From Episyrphus balteatus (Eukaryota > Arthropoda > Insecta > Diptera > Syrphidae), in assembly GCF_945859705.1 (NCBI RefSeq), contig NC_079138.1:186001-250000 (forward strand): a DNA stretch of 64,000 nucleotides, read 5' to 3'. Shown one piece after another: positions 28,201-42,707 of this stretch (positions are counted from its first letter, which is position 1; each line of letters starts with the position of its first letter). The notes under the pieces were generated by a model. That model did no database searches. It had not been told where the DNA came from and saw nothing but the letters and a program-made list of their open reading frames with translations. The translations under genes were made by a program, and so were the position numbers.

Positions 28201-31200
28201 TAAACATTTTTAAAAGTGATTTTCTCCAAACGTGAATTTTTCAACTCCAATTGAATTGTATGCGAAGGATATCGACTCACAGAGCACAAAAATGTATTTT
28301 CTATAAGTTTTGGACTTGTAGTTTTGTTGTTAGAGAATTTTGAATTTTGCAAGTTTTGATGTGTTTAGACGCTCGGTTAACGAGATATGACGATTTAAAC
28401 ATTTTTAAAAGTGATTTTCTCCAAACGTGAATTTTTCAACTCCAATTGAATTGTATGCGAAGGATATCGACTCACAGAGCACAAAAATGTATTTTCTATA
28501 AGTTTTGGACTTGTAGTTTTGTTGTTAGATAATTTTGAATTTTGCAAGTTTTGATGTGTTTAGACGCTCGGTTAACGAGATATGACGATTTAAACATTTT
28601 TAAAAGTGATTTTCTCCAAACGTGAATTTTTCAACTCCAATTGAATTGTATGCGAAGGATATCGACTCACAGAGCACAAAAATGTATTTTCTATAAGTTT
28701 TGGACTTGTAGTTTTGTTTTTAGAGAATTTTGAATTTTGCAAGTTTTGATGTGTTTAGACGCTCGGTTAACGAGATATGACGATTTAAACATTTTTAAAA
28801 GTGATTTTCTCCAAACGTGAATTTTGCAAGTTTTGATGTGTTTAGACGCTCGGTTAACGAGATATGACGATTTAAACATTTTTAAAAGTGATTTTCTCCA
28901 AACGTGAATTTTTCAACTCCAATTGAATTGTATGCGAAGGATATCGACTCACAGAGCACAGAAATGTATTTTCTATAAGTTTTGGACTTGTAGTTTTGTT
29001 GTTAGAGAATTTTGAATTTTGCAAGTTTTGATGTGTTTAGACGCTCGGTTAACGAGATATGACGATTTAAACATTTTTAAAAGTGATTTTCTCCAAACGT
29101 GAATTTTTCAACTCCAATTGAATTGTATGCGAAGGATATCGACTCACAGAGTACAAAATTGTATTTTCTATAAGTTTTGGACTTGTAGTTTTGTTTTTAG
29201 AGTTTTGTGTTTAGACGCTCGGTTAACGAGATATGACGATTTAAACATTTTTAAAAGTGATTTTCTCCAAACGTGAATTTTTCAACTCCAATTGAATTGT
29301 ATGCGAAGGATATCGACTCACAGAGCACAAAAATGTATTTTCTATAAGTTTTGGACTTGTAGTTTTGTTGTTAGAGAATTTTGAATTTTGCAAGTTTTGA
29401 TGTGTTTAGACGCTCGGTTAGCGAGATATGACGATTTAAACATTTTTAAAAGTGATTTTCTCCAAACGTGAATTTTTCAACTCCAATTGAATTGTATGCG
29501 AAGGATATCGACTCACAGAGCACAAAAATGTATTTCCTATAAGTTTTGGACTTGTAGTTTTGTTTTTAGAGAATTTTGAATTTTGCAAGTTTTGATGTGT
29601 TTAGACGTTCGGTTAACGAGATATGACGATTTAAACATTTTTAAAAGTGATTTTCTCCAAACGTGAATTTTTCAACTCCAATTGAATTGTATGCGAAGGA
29701 TATCGACTCACAGAGCACAAAAATGTATTTTCTATAAGTTTTGGACTTGTAGTTTTGTTGTTAGAGAATTTTGAATTTTGCAAGTTTTGATGTGTTTAGA
29801 CGCTCGGTTAACGAGATATGACGATTTAAACATTTTTAAAAGTGATTTTCTCCAAACGTGAATTTTTCAACTCCAATTGAATTGTATGCGAAGGATATCG
29901 ACTCACAGAGTACAAAATTGTATTTTCTATAAGTTTTGGACTTGTAGTTTTGTTTTTAGAGAATTTTGAATTTTGCAAGTTTTGATGTGTTTAGACGCTC
30001 GGTTAACGAGATATGACGATTTAAACATTTTTAAAAGTGATTTTCTCCAAACGTGAATTTTTCAACTCCAATTGAATTGTATGCGAAGGATATCGACTCA
30101 CAGAGTACAAAATTGTATTTTCTATAAGTTTTGGACTTGTAGTTTTGTTTTTAGAGAATTTTGAATTTTGCAAGTTTTGATGTGTTTAGACGCTCGGTTA
30201 ACGAGATATGACGATTTAAACATTTTTAAAAGTGATTTTCTCCAAACGTGAATTTTTCAACTCCAATTGAATTGTATGCGAAGGATATCGACTCACAGAG
30301 CACAAAAATGTATTTTCTATAAGTTTTGGACTTGTAGTTTTGTTTTTAGAGAATTTTGAATTTTGCAAGTTTTGATGTGTTTAGACGCTCGGTTAACGAG
30401 ATATGACGATTTAAACATTTTTAAAAGTGATTTTCTCCAAACGTGAATTTTTCAACTCCAATTGAATTGTATGCGAAGGATATCGACTCACAGAGTACAA
30501 AATTGTATTTTCTATAAGTTTTGGACTTGTAGTTTTGTTTTTAGAGAATTTTGAATTTTGCAAGTTTTGATGTGTTTAGACGCTCGGTTAACGAGATATG
30601 ACGATTTAAACATTTTTAAAAGTGATTTTCTCCAAACGTGAATTTTTCAACTCCAATTGAATTGTATGCGAAGGATATCGACTCACAGAGCACAAAAATG
30701 TATTTCCTATAAGTTTTGGACTTGTAGTTTTGTTTTTAGAGAATTTTGAATTTTGCAAGTTTTGATGTGTTTAGACGCTCGGTTAACGAGATATGACGAT
30801 TTAAACATTTTTAAAAGTGATTTTCTCCAAACGTGAATTTTTCAACTCCAATTGAATTGTATGCGAAGGATATCGACTCACAGAGCACAAAAATGTATTT
30901 TCTATAAGTTTTGGACTTGTAGTTTTGTTGTTAGAGAATTTTGAATTTTGCAAGTTTTGATGTGTTTAGACGCTCGGTTAACGAGATATGACGATTTAAA
31001 CATTTTTAAAAGTGATTTTCTCCAAACGTGAATTTTTCAAATCCAATTGAATTGTATGCGAAGGATATCGACTCACAGAGCACAAAAATGTATTTTCTAT
31101 AAGTTTTGGACTTGTAGTTTTGTTGTTAGAGAATTTTGAATTTTGCAAGTTTTGATGTGTTTAGACGCTCGGTTAGCGAGATATGACGATTTAAACATTT

Positions 31201-31981
31201 TTAAAAGTGATTTTCTCCAAACGTGAATTTTTCAACTCCAATTGAATTGTATGCGAAGGATATCGACTCACAGAGCACAAAAATGTATTTCCTATAAGTT
31301 TTGGACTTGTAGTTTTGTTTTTAGAGAATTTTGAATTTTGCAAGTTTTGATGTGTTTAGACGCTCGGTTAACGAGATATGACGATTTAAACATTTTTAAA
31401 AGTGATTTTCTCCAAACGTGAATTTTTCAACTCCAATTGAATTGTATGCGAAGGATATCGACTCACAGAGCTCAAAAATGTATTTTCTATAAGTTTTGGA
31501 CTTGTAGTTTTGTTTTTAGAGAATTTTGAATTTTGCAAGTTTTGATGTGTTTAGACGCTCGGTTAACGAGATATGACGATTTAAACATTTTTAAAAGTGA
31601 TTTTCTCCAAACGTGAATTTTTCAACTCCATTTGAATTGTATGCGAAGGATATCGACTCACAGAGTACAAAATTGTATTTTCTATAAGTTTTGGACTTGT
31701 AGTTTTGTTTTTAGAGAATTTTGAATTTTGCAAGTTTTGATGTGTTTAGACGCTCGGTTAACGAGATATGACGATTTAAACATTTTTAAAAGTGATTTTC
31801 TCCAAACGTGAATTTTTCAACTCCAATTGAATTGTATGCGAAGGATATCGACTCACAGAGCACAAAAATGTATTTTCTATAAGTTTTGGACTTGTAGTTT
31901 TGTTTTTAGAGAATTTTGAATTTTGCAAGTTTTGATGTGTTTAGACGCTCGGTTAGCGAGATATGACGATTTAAACATTTT
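21334..31981. repeat. Tandem pair of 5.3-kb higher-order satellite blocks
   Basis: Positions 21334 and 26658, and 23367 and 28691, are 5324 bp apart and share rare variants. Shared variants include GATGTTCTCC, TTTCACCTCC, GTATTGTAG, the CGTGAATTTTGCAAG junction and the TTTAGAGTTTTGTG deletion. After about 24510 the offset becomes 5323 bp because the left copy has one extra T there; the AAATCCAATTG variant lies at 25717 and 31040. Confidence 0.85.
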
Positions 31982-34900
31982 TAAAAGTGATTTTCTCCAA
32001 ACGTGAATTTTTCAACTCCAATTGAATTGTATGCGAAGGATATCGACTCACAGAGCACAAAAATGTATTTCCTATAAGTTTTGGACTTGTAGTTTTGTTT
32101 TTAGAGAATTTTGAATTTTGCAAGTTTTGATGTGTTTAGACGCTCGGTTAACGAGATATGACGATTTAAACATTTTTAAAAGTGATTTCCTCCAAACGTG
32201 AATTTTTCAACTCCAATTGAATTGTATGCGAAGGATATCGACTCACAAAGCACAAAAATGTATTTTCTATAAGTTTTGGACTTGTAGTTTTGTTGTTAGA
32301 GAATTTTGAATTTTGCAAGTTTTGATGTGTTTAGACGCTCGGTTAACGAGATATGACGATTTAAACATTTTTAAAAGTGATTTTCTCCAAACGTGAATTT
32401 TTCAACTCCAATTGAATTGTATGCGAAGGATATCGACTCACAGAGCACAAAAATGTATTTTCTATAAGTTTTGGACTTGTAGTTTTGTTGTTAGAGAATT
32501 TTGAATTTTGCAAGTTTTGATGTGTTTAGACGCTCGGTTAACGAGATATTTTCTATAAGTTTTGGACTTGTAGTTTTGTTGTTAGAGAATTTTGAATTTT
32601 GCAAGTTTTGATGTGTTTAGACGCTCGGTTAACGAGATATGACGATTTAAACATTTTTAAAAGTGATTTTCTCCAAACGTGAATTTTTCAACTCCAATTG
32701 AATTGTATGCGAAGGATATCGACTCACAGAGCACAAAAATGTATTTTCTATAAGTTTTGGACTTGTAGTTTTGTTTTTAGAGAATTTTGAATTTTGCAAG
32801 TTTTGATGTGTTTAGACGCTCGGTTAACGAGATATGACGATTTAAACATTTTTAAAAGTGATTTTCTCCAAACGTGAATTTTTCAACTCCAATTGAATTG
32901 TATGCGAAGGATATCGACTCACAGAGCACAAAAATGTACTTTCTATAAGTTTTGGACTTGTAGTTTTGTTTTTAGAGAATTTTGAATTTTGCAAGTTTTG
33001 ATGTGTTTAGACGCTCGGTTAACGAGATATGACGATTTAAACATTTTTAAAAGTGATTTTCTCCAAACGTGAATTTTTCAACTCCAATTGAATTGTATGC
33101 GAAGGATATCGACTCACAGAGCACACAAATGTATTTTCTATAAGTTTTGGACTTGTAGTTTTGTTGTTAGAGAATTTTGAATTTAGCAAGTTTTGATGTG
33201 TTTAGACGCTCGGTTAACGAGATATGACGATTTAAACATTTTTAAAAGTGATTTTCTCCAAACGTGAATTTTTCAACTCCAATTGAATTGTATGCGAAGG
33301 ATATCGACTCACAGAGCACAAAAATGTATTTTCTATAAGTTTTGGACTTGTAGTTTTGTTTTTAGAGAATTTTGAATTTTGCAAGTTTTGATGTGTTTAG
33401 ATGCTCGGTTAACGAGATATGACGATTTAAACATTTTTAAAAGTGATTTTCTCCAAACGTGAATTTTTCAACTCCAATTGAATTGTATGCGAAGGATATC
33501 GACTCACAGAGCACAAAAATGTATTTTCTATAAGTTTTGGACTTGTAGTTTTGTTTTTAGAGAATTTTGAATTTTGCAAGTTTTGATGTGTTTAGACGCT
33601 CGGTTAACGAGATATGACGATTTAAACATTTTTAAAAGTGATTTCCTCCAAACGTGAATTTTTCAACTCCAATTGAATTGTATGCGAAGGATATCGACTC
33701 ACAGAGCACAAAAATGTATTTTCTATAAGTTTTGGACTTGTAGTTTTGTTGTTAGAGAATTTTGAATTTTGCAAGTTTTGATGTGTTTAGACGCTCGGTT
33801 AACGAGATATGACGATTTAAACATTTTTAAAAGTGATTTTCTCCAAACGTGAATTTTTCAACTCCAATTGAATTGTATGCGAAGGATATCGACTCACAGA
33901 GCACAAAAATGTATTTTCTATAAGTTTTGGACTTGTAGTTTTGTTGTTAGAGAATTTTGAATTTTGCAAGTTTTGATGTGTTTAGACGCTCGGTTAACGA
34001 GATATGACGATTTAAACATTTTTAAAAGTGATTTTTTCCAAACGTGAATTTTTCAACTCCAATTGAATTGTATGCGAAGGATATCGACTCACAGAGTACA
34101 AAATTGTATTTTCTATAAGTTTTGGACTTGTAGTTTTGTTTTTAGAGAATTTTGAATTTTGCAAGTTTTGATGTGTTTAGACGCTCGGTTAACGAGATAT
34201 GACGATTTAAACATTTTTAAAAGTGATTTTCTCCAAACGTGAATTTTTCAACTCCAATTGAATTGTATGCGAAGGATATCGACTCACAGAGTACAAAATT
34301 GTATTTTCTATAAGTTTTGGACTTGTAGTTTTGTTTTTAGAGAATTTTGAATTTTGCAAGTTTTGATGTGTTTAGACGCTCGGTTAACGAGATATGACGA
34401 TTTAAACATTTTTAAAAGTGATTTTCTCCAAACGTGAATTTTTCAACTCCAATTGAATTGTATGCGAAGGATATCGACTCACAGAGCACAAAAATGTATT
34501 TTCTATAAGTTTTGGACTTGTAGTTTTGTTTTTAGAGAATTTTGAATTTTGCAAGTTTTGATGTGTTTAGACGCTCGGTTAACGAGATATGACGATTTAA
34601 ACATTTTTAAAAGTGATTTCCTCCAAACGTGAATTTTTCAACTCCAATTGAATTGTATGCGAAGGATATCGACTCACAGAGCACAAAAATGTATTTTCTA
34701 TAAGTTTTGGACTTGTAGTTTTGTTGTTAGAGAATTTTGAATTTTGCAAGTTTTGATGTGTTTAGACGCTCGGTTAACGAGATATGACGATTTAAACATT
34801 TTTAAAAGTGATTTTCTCCAAACGTGAATTTTTCAACTCCAATTGAATTGTATGCGAAGGATATCGACTCACAGAGCACAAAAATGTATTTTCTATAAGT

Positions 34901-37900
34901 TTTGGACTTGTAGTTTTGTTTTTAGAGAATTTTGAATTTTGCAAGTTTTGATGTGTTTAGACGCTCGGTTAACGAGATATGACGATTTAAACATTTTTAA
35001 AAGTGATTACCTCCAAACGTGAATTTTTCAACTCCAATTGAATTGTATGCGAAGGATATCGACTCACAGAGCACAAAAATGTATTTTCTATAAGTTTTGG
35101 ACTTGTAGTTTTGTTGTTAGAGAATTTTGAATTTTGCAAGTTTTGATGTGTTTAGACGCTCGGTTAACGAGATATGACGATTTAAACATTTTTAAAAGTG
35201 ATTTTCTCCAAACGTGAATTTTTCAACTCCAATTGAATTGTATGCGAAGGATATCGACTCACAGAGCACAAAAATGTATTTTCTATAAGTTTTGGACTTG
35301 TAGTTTTGTTGTTAGAGAATTTTGAATTTTGCAAGTTTTGATGTGTTTAGACGCTCGGTTAACGAGATATGACGATTTAAACATTTTTAAAAGTGATTTT
35401 CTCCAAACGTGAATTTTTCAACTCCAATTGAATTGTATGCGAAGGATATCGACTCACAGAGTACAAAATTGTATTTTCTATAAGTTTTGGACTTGTAGTT
35501 TTGTTTTTAGAGAATTTTGAATTTTGCAAGTTTTGATGTGTTTAGACGCTCGGTTAACGAGATATGACGATTTAAACATTTTTAAAAGTGATTTTCTCCA
35601 AACGTGAATTTTTCAACTCCAATTGAATTGTATGCGAAGGATATCGACTCACAGAGTACAAAATTGTATTTTCTATAAGTTTTGGACTTGTAGTTTTGTT
35701 TTTAGAGAATTTTGAATTTTGCAAGTTTTGATGTGTTTAGACGCTCGGTTAACGAGATATGACGATTTAAACATTTTTAAAAGTGATTTTCTCCAAACGT
35801 GAATTTTTCAACTCCAATTGAATTGTATGCGAAGGATATCGACTCACAGAGCACAAAAATGTATTTTCTATAAGTTTTGGACTTGTAGTTTTGTTTTTAG
35901 AGAATTTTGAATTTTGCAAGTTTTGATGTGTTTAGACGCTCGGTTAACGAGATATGACGATTTAAACATTTTTAAAAGTGATTTTCTCCAAACGTGAATT
36001 TTTCAACTCCAATTGAATTGTATGCGAAGGATATCGACTCACAGAGTACAAAATTGTATTTTCTATAAGTTTTGGACTTGTAGTTTTGTTTTTAGAGAAT
36101 TTTGAATTTTGCAAGTTTTGATGTGTTTAGACGCTCGGTTAACGAGATATGACGATTTAAACATTTTTAAAAGTGATTTTCTCCAAACGTGAATTTTTCA
36201 ACTCCAATTGAATTGTATGCGAAGGATATCGACTCACAGAGCACAAAAATGTATTTCCTATAAGTTTTGGACTTGTAGTTTTGTTTTTAGAGAATTTTGA
36301 ATTTTGCAAGTTTTGATGTGTTTAGACGCTCGGTTAACGAGATATGACGATTTAAACATTTTTAAAAGTGATTTCCTCCAAACGTGAATTTTTCAACTCC
36401 AATTGAATTGTATGCGAAGGATATCGACTCACAGAGCACAAAAATGTATTTTCTATAAGTTTTGGACTTGTAGTTTTGTTGTTAGAGAATTTTGAATTTT
36501 GCAAGTTTTGATGTGTTTAGACGCTCGGTTAACGAGATATGACGATTTAAACATTTTTAAAAGTGATTTTCTCCAAACGTGAATTTTTCAAATCCAATTG
36601 AATTGTATGCGAAGGATATCGACTCACAGAGCACAAAAATGTATTTTCTATAAGTTTTGGACTTGTAGTTTTGTTGTTAGAGAATTTTGAATTTTGCAAG
36701 TTTTGATGTGTTTAGACGCTCGGTTAGCGAGATATGACGATTTAAACATTTTTAAAAGTGATTTTCTCCAAACGTGAATTTTTCAACTCCAATTGAATTG
36801 TATGCGAAGGATATCGACTCACAGAGCACAAAAATGTATTTCCTATAAGTTTTGGACTTGTAGTTTTGTTTTTAGAGAATTTTGAATTTTGCAAGTTTTG
36901 ATGTGTTTAGACGCTCGGTTAACGAGATATGACGATTTAAACATTTTTAAAAGTGATTTTCTCCAAACGTGAATTTTTCAACTCCAATTGAATTGTATGC
37001 GAAGGATATCGACTCACAGAGCTCAAAAATGTATTTTCTATAAGTTTTGGACTTGTAGTTTTGTTGTTAGAGAATTTTGAATTTTGCAAGTTTTGATGTG
37101 TTTAGACGCTCGGTTAACGAGATATGACGATTTAAACATTTTTAAAAGTGATTTTCTCCAAACGTGAATTTTTCAACTCCAATTGAATTGTATGCGAAGG
37201 ATATCGACTCACAGAGTACAAAATTGTATTTTCTATAAGTTTTGGACTTGTAGTTTTGTTTTTAGAGAATTTTGAATTTTGCAAGTTTTGATGTGTTTAG
37301 ACGCTCGGTTAACGAGATATGACGATTTAAACATTTTTAAAAGTGATTTTCTCCAAACGTGAATTTTTCAACTCCAATTGAATTGTATGCGAAGGATATC
37401 GACTCACAGAGCACAAAAATGTATTTTCTATAAGTTTTGGACTTGTAGTTTTGTTTTTAGAGAATTTTGAATTTTGCAAGTTTTGATGTGTTTAGACGCT
37501 CGGTTAGCGAGATATGACGATTTAAACATTTTTAAAAGTGATTTTCTCCAAACGTGAATTTTTCAACTCCAATTGAATTGTATGCGAAGGATATCGACTC
37601 ACAGAGCACAAAAATGTATTTCCTATAAGTTTTGGACTTGTAGTTTTGTTTTTAGAGAATTTTGAATTTTGCAAGTTTTGATGTGTTTAGACGCTCGGTT
37701 AACGAGATATGACGATTTAAACATTTTTAAAAGTGATTTCCTCCAAACGTGAATTTTTCAACTCCAATTGAATTGTATGCGAAGGATATCGACTCACAAA
37801 GCACAAAAATGTATTTTCTATAAGTTTTGGACTTGTAGTTTTGTTGTTAGAGAATTTTGAATTTTGCAAGTTTTGATGTGTTTAGACGCTCGGTTAACGA

Positions 37901-39000
37901 GATATGACGATTTAAACATTTTTAAAAGTGATTTTCTCCAAACGTGAATTTTTCAACTCCAATTGAATTGTATGCGAAGGATATCGACTCACAGAGCACA
38001 AAAATGTATTTTCTATAAGTTTTGGACTTGTAGTTTTGTTGTTAGAGAATTTTGAATTTTGCAAGTTTTGATGTGTTTAGACGCTCGGTTAACGAGATAT
38101 TTTCTATAAGTTTTGGACTTGTAGTTTTGTTGTTAGAGAATTTTGAATTTTGCAAGTTTTGATGTGTTTAGACGCTCGGTTAACGAGATATGACGATTTA
38201 AACATTTTTAAAAGTGATTTTCTCCAAACGTGAATTTTTCAACTCCAATTGAATTGTATGCGAAGGATATCGACTCACAGAGCACAAAAATGTATTTTCT
38301 ATAAGTTTTGGACTTGTAGTTTTGTTTTTAGAGAATTTTGAATTTTGCAAGTTTTGATGTGTTTAGACGCTCGGTTAACGAGATATGACGATTTAAACAT
38401 TTTTAAAAGTGATTTTCTCCAAACGTGAATTTTTCAACTCCAATTGAATTGTATGCGAAGGATATCGACTCACAGAGCACAAAAATGTACTTTCTATAAG
38501 TTTTGGACTTGTAGTTTTGTTTTTAGAGAATTTTGAATTTTGCAAGTTTTGATGTGTTTAGACGCTCGGTTAACGAGATATGACGATTTAAACATTTTTA
38601 AAAGTGATTTTCTCCAAACGTGAATTTTTCAACTCCAATTGAATTGTATGCGAAGGATATCGACTCACAGAGCACACAAATGTATTTTCTATAAGTTTTG
38701 GACTTGTAGTTTTGTTGTTAGAGAATTTTGAATTTAGCAAGTTTTGATGTGTTTAGACGCTCGGTTAACGAGATATGACGATTTAAACATTTTTAAAAGT
38801 GATTTTCTCCAAACGTGAATTTTTCAACTCCAATTGAATTGTATGCGAAGGATATCGACTCACAGAGTACAAAATTGTATTTTCTATAAGTTTTGGACTT
38901 GTAGTTTTGTTTTTAGAGAATTTTGAATTTTGCAAGTTTTGATGTGTTTAGATGCTCGGTTAACGAGATATGACGATTTAAACATTTTTAAAAGTGATTT
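29700..39000. repeat. Second higher-order relation, spacing 5551 bp
   Basis: The block at about 29.7-33.4 kb recurs at about 35.2-39.0 kb at an offset of 5551 bp. Markers in common include GAGTACAAAATTG units (29906/35457 and 30101/35652), AAATCCAATTG (31040/36591), the GAGATATTTTCTATAAG junction (32545/38096), GCACACAAATG (about 33120/38671) and AGATGCTCGG (about 33401/38952). Confidence 0.85.
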
Positions 39001-41481
39001 TCTCCAAACGTGAATTTTTCAACTCCAATTGAATTGTATGCGAAGGATATCGACTCACAGAGCACAAAAATGTATTTTCTATAAGTTTTGGACTTGTAGT
39101 TTTGTTTTTAGAGAATTTTGAATTTTGCAAGTTTTGATGTGTTTAGACGCTCGGTTAACGAGATATGACGATTTAAACATTTTTAAAAGTGATTTCCTCC
39201 AAACGTGAATTTTTCAACTCCAATTGAATTGTATGCGAAGGATATCGACTCACAGAGCACAAAAATGTATTTTCTATAAGTTTTGGACTTGTAGTTTTGT
39301 TGTTAGAGAATTTTGAATTTTGCAAGTTTTGATGTGTTTAGACGCTCGGTTAACGAGATATGACGATTTAAACATTTTTAAAAGTGATTTTCTCCAAACG
39401 TGAATTTTTCAACTCCAATTGAATTGTATGCGAAGGATATCGACTCACAGAGCACAAAAATGTATTTTCTATAAGTTTTGGACTTGTAGTTTTGTTGTTA
39501 GAGAATTTTGAATTTTGCAAGTTTTGATGTGTTTAGACGCTCGGTTAACGAGATATGACGATTTAAACATTTTTAAAAGTGATTTTCTCCAAACGTGAAT
39601 TTTTCAACTCCAATTGAATTGTATGCGAAGGATATCGACTCACAGAGTACAAAATTGTATTTTCTATAAGTTTTGGACTTGTAGTTTTGTTTTTAGAGAA
39701 TTTTGAATTTTGCAAGTTTTGATGTGTTTAGATGCTCGGTTAACGAGATATGACGATTTAAACATTTTTAAAAGTGATTTTCTCCAAACGTGAATTTTTC
39801 AACTCCAATTGAATTGTATGCGAAGGATATCGACTCACAGAGCACAAAAATGTATTTTCTATAAGTTTTGGACTTGTAGTTTTGTTTTTAGAGAATTTTG
39901 AATTTTGCAAGTTTTGATGTGTTTAGACGCTCGGTTAACGAGATATGACGATTTAAACATTTTTAAAAGTGATTTCCTCCAAACGTGAATTTTTCAACTC
40001 CAATTGAATTGTATGCGAAGGATATCGACTCACAGAGCACAAAAATGTATTTTCTATAAGTTTTGGACTTGTAGTTTTGTTGTTAGAGAATTTTGAATTT
40101 TGCAAGTTTTGATGTGTTTAGACGCTCGGTTAACGAGATATGACGATTTAAACATTTTTAAAAGTGATTTTCTCCAAACGTGAATTTTTCAACTCCAATT
40201 GAATTGTATGCGAAGGATATCGACTCACAGAGCACAAAAATGTATTTTCTATAAGTTTTGGACTTGTAGTTTTGTTGTTAGAGAATTTTGAATTTTGCAA
40301 GTTTTGATGTGTTTAGACGCTCGGTTAGCGAGATATGACGATTTAAACATTTTTAAAAGTGATTTTCTCCAAACGTGAATTTTTCAACTCCAATTGAATT
40401 GTATGCGAAGGATATCGACTCACAGAGCACAAAAATGTATTTTCTATAAGTTTTGGACTTGTAGTTTTGTTGTTAGAGAATTTTGAATTTTGCAAGTTTT
40501 GATGTGTTTAGACGCTCGGTTAACGAGATATGACGATTTAAACATTTTTAAAAGTGATTTTCTCCAAACGTGAATTTTTCAACTCCAATTGAATTGTATG
40601 CGAAGGATATCGACTCACAGAGCACAAAAATGTATTTTCTATAAGTTTTGGACTTGTAGTTTTGTTGTTAGAGAATTTTGAATTTTGCAAGTTTTGATGT
40701 GTTTAGACGCTCGGTTAACGAGATATGACGATTTAAACATTTTTAAAAGTGATTTTCTCCAAACGTGAATTTTTCAACTCCAATTGAATTGTATGCGAAG
40801 GATATCGACTCACAGAGCACAAAAATGTATTTCCTATAAGTTTTGGACTTGTAGTTTTGTTTTTAGAGAATTTTGAATTTTGCAAGTTTTGATGTGTTTA
40901 GACGCTCGGTTAACGAGATATGACGATTTAAACATTTTTAAAAGTGATTTCCTCCAAACGTGAATTTTTCAACTCCAATTGAATTGTATGCGAAGGATAT
41001 CGACTCACAGAGCACAAAAATGTATTTTCTATAAGTTTTGGACTTGTAGTTTTGTTGTTAGAGAATTTTGAATTTTGCAAGTTTTGATGTGTTTAGACGC
41101 TCGGTTAACGAGATATGACGATTTAAACATTTTTAAAAGTGATTTTCTCCAAACGTGAATTTTTCAACTCCAATTGAATTGTATGCGAAGGATATCGACT
41201 CACAGAGCACAAAAATGTATTTTCTATAAGTTTTGGACTTGTAGTTTTGTTTTTAGAGAATTTTGAATTTTGCAAGTTTTGATGTGTTTAGACGCTCGGT
41301 TAACGAGATATGACGATTTAAACATTTTTAAAAGTGATTTTCTCCAAACGTGAATTTTTCAACTCCAATTGAATTGTATGCAAAGGATATCGACTCACAG
41401 AGCACAAAAATGTATTTTCTATAAGTTTTGGACTTGTAGTTTTGTTGTTAGAGAATTTTGAATTTTGCAAGTTTTGATGTG

Positions 41482-41745
41482 TGAACAATAATCTAACTAA
41501 CTTTAGTGGACTGTAAATTATTAGTAGTGTATAAATAAATAAAACACAAATGAATTCTTGTTCTTATTGGACTGCGCGTCCTGTTTATTCGAGGATCTTA
41601 TTAAGACTGAAAGTTTTGGTTGAGGAAGAAGGAAGGAATGAAAAGGAGATACACACACACAATTGTTCGCTGATCGCCTGTTAGATGTTGTGTGTGTTGA
41701 GAGGCTTCTCTTGGGAGTAGGCAGGTAGGCACGGATTATTTAACA
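41482..41745 (-). repeat. 3' LTR (left copy)
   Basis: 264 bp, TGAACAATAATC to ATTATTTAACA on the plus strand; read in element sense it starts TGTTAAATAATC. It carries an AATAAA polyadenylation signal on the minus strand (41584-41589). Apart from the third plus-strand base I see no difference from the right copy. Confidence 0.93.
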
Positions 41746-41758
41746 TCCTGCCCACTTT
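41746..41758 (-). promoter_or_regulatory. Polypurine tract of the LTR element
   Basis: On the minus strand AAAGTGGGCAGGA ends exactly at the first base of the 3' LTR. It is purine-rich with one T and one C, as expected for the second-strand primer, and it fixes the element's orientation. Confidence 0.7.
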
Positions 41759-42707
41759 AAACCTTCGGTTTAATATTTGATGATTGTTGATCTTCGCTGC
41801 GATGGGGGTTTCTTCCGAATAGCATTTGCTCAAGGACATTGGGAAAACCATTGGCGCCCCTGAGTGTTTGAAAATGCCAATGGAAAAAACCAAGTCGATT
41901 CGGGTAATGTGTAGTGAATTTACTGACGGAATCTTTGCTAATATAGACCTTATAGTTGACTGTTTTGCAGACTAAAGATCTGTTGAATCCTTGGAGATTT
42001 GATGTGGTCCATTATTTTTGATAGGTGTTCTAATGTTTTGTTTGATGTTCTGTTGTTTTCTTGTAATGTCGGCTAAACAATATGAACATATTGAGTGCTT
42101 AAAATTTTCAAATTTTTGGTATGGAAAACTTGATGCATTTTGAATGGGTGATTTATGATGTTGAGCTGCTGGGCAAAGCTCGGCGCATGTACTACATTCG
42201 CCTACAGTTATCGTTGCTATGCACATGGTTGAATTGGCGTTGTCAATTTGTTTTTGATTGTTTTGTTTTAAGTCACATCCTCATGTAGGTATATTGGCCT
42301 TGATCTTGAAGTTCTTGTAGCTATTGCTGCTGTTGCCGTTACTGCTATTGTTGATTTATTGCTTGCTTTTCCTGAGAAGCATTTTGACGGAATGATCTGC
42401 TGCCATTGGTAAGCTGCATCGTGTGCTTGTGTTTTGGGTTTGATCTGCCTATGAACAGATGTCCCTGCCCACTTTGATTCTACAGAATCAAGAGAATTGA
42501 TAAAGCTGTATCGTATCTCATATGGCATTCTTAGCCATTTCTCTGTGTTGGAAATGCTCGGAAAGAAAATAAAAGAAAGAGAAAGTATTTAGTCATGCTT
42601 CCTACTTGAAGGAATATTATATTGTAAATGAATGTTTTGAAATGTATATGTTTTTGTTTTGAAATTTGTATATAGTGTTTCATATCATGCGCCTCGTGTA
42701 GACGATT
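41759..42707. other. Unassigned 3' interior of the LTR element
   Basis: Non-satellite sequence between the purine tract and the degenerate hairpin repeats. The minus strand holds short open stretches of 70-86 codons (41681-41893, 41972-42226, 42268-42528) in different frames, separated by stops. None shows a motif I recognise; one has a few clustered cysteines but no zinc-knuckle spacing. It may be decayed coding sequence or non-coding. Confidence 0.6.

Larger units (their letters stand above)
5181..41481. repeat. 195-bp satellite array, central segment
   Basis: Continuation of the same satellite in the same orientation and phase, up to the LTR element. Most monomers are full length and very similar. 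Truncated or recombined monomers mark old breakpoints, for example near 8339, 15940, 17573, 18622, 21871, 23500, 23880, 27196, 32547 and 38098. Several of these recur at fixed spacing, showing amplification of multi-monomer blocks. A monomer subtype with GAGTACAAAATTG appears from about 23826 rightward, always together with TTGTTTTTAG. No gene is embedded here. Confidence 0.98.

Noticed and set aside
1270..28879. Many minus-strand ORFs of 60-78 codons in the satellite (such as 1270-1479, 2690-2872, 17036-17227 and 23367-23555)
   Set aside because: They are the same monomer translated again and again, opening only where an indel changes frame. They have no start context or conservation beyond that of the DNA repeat.
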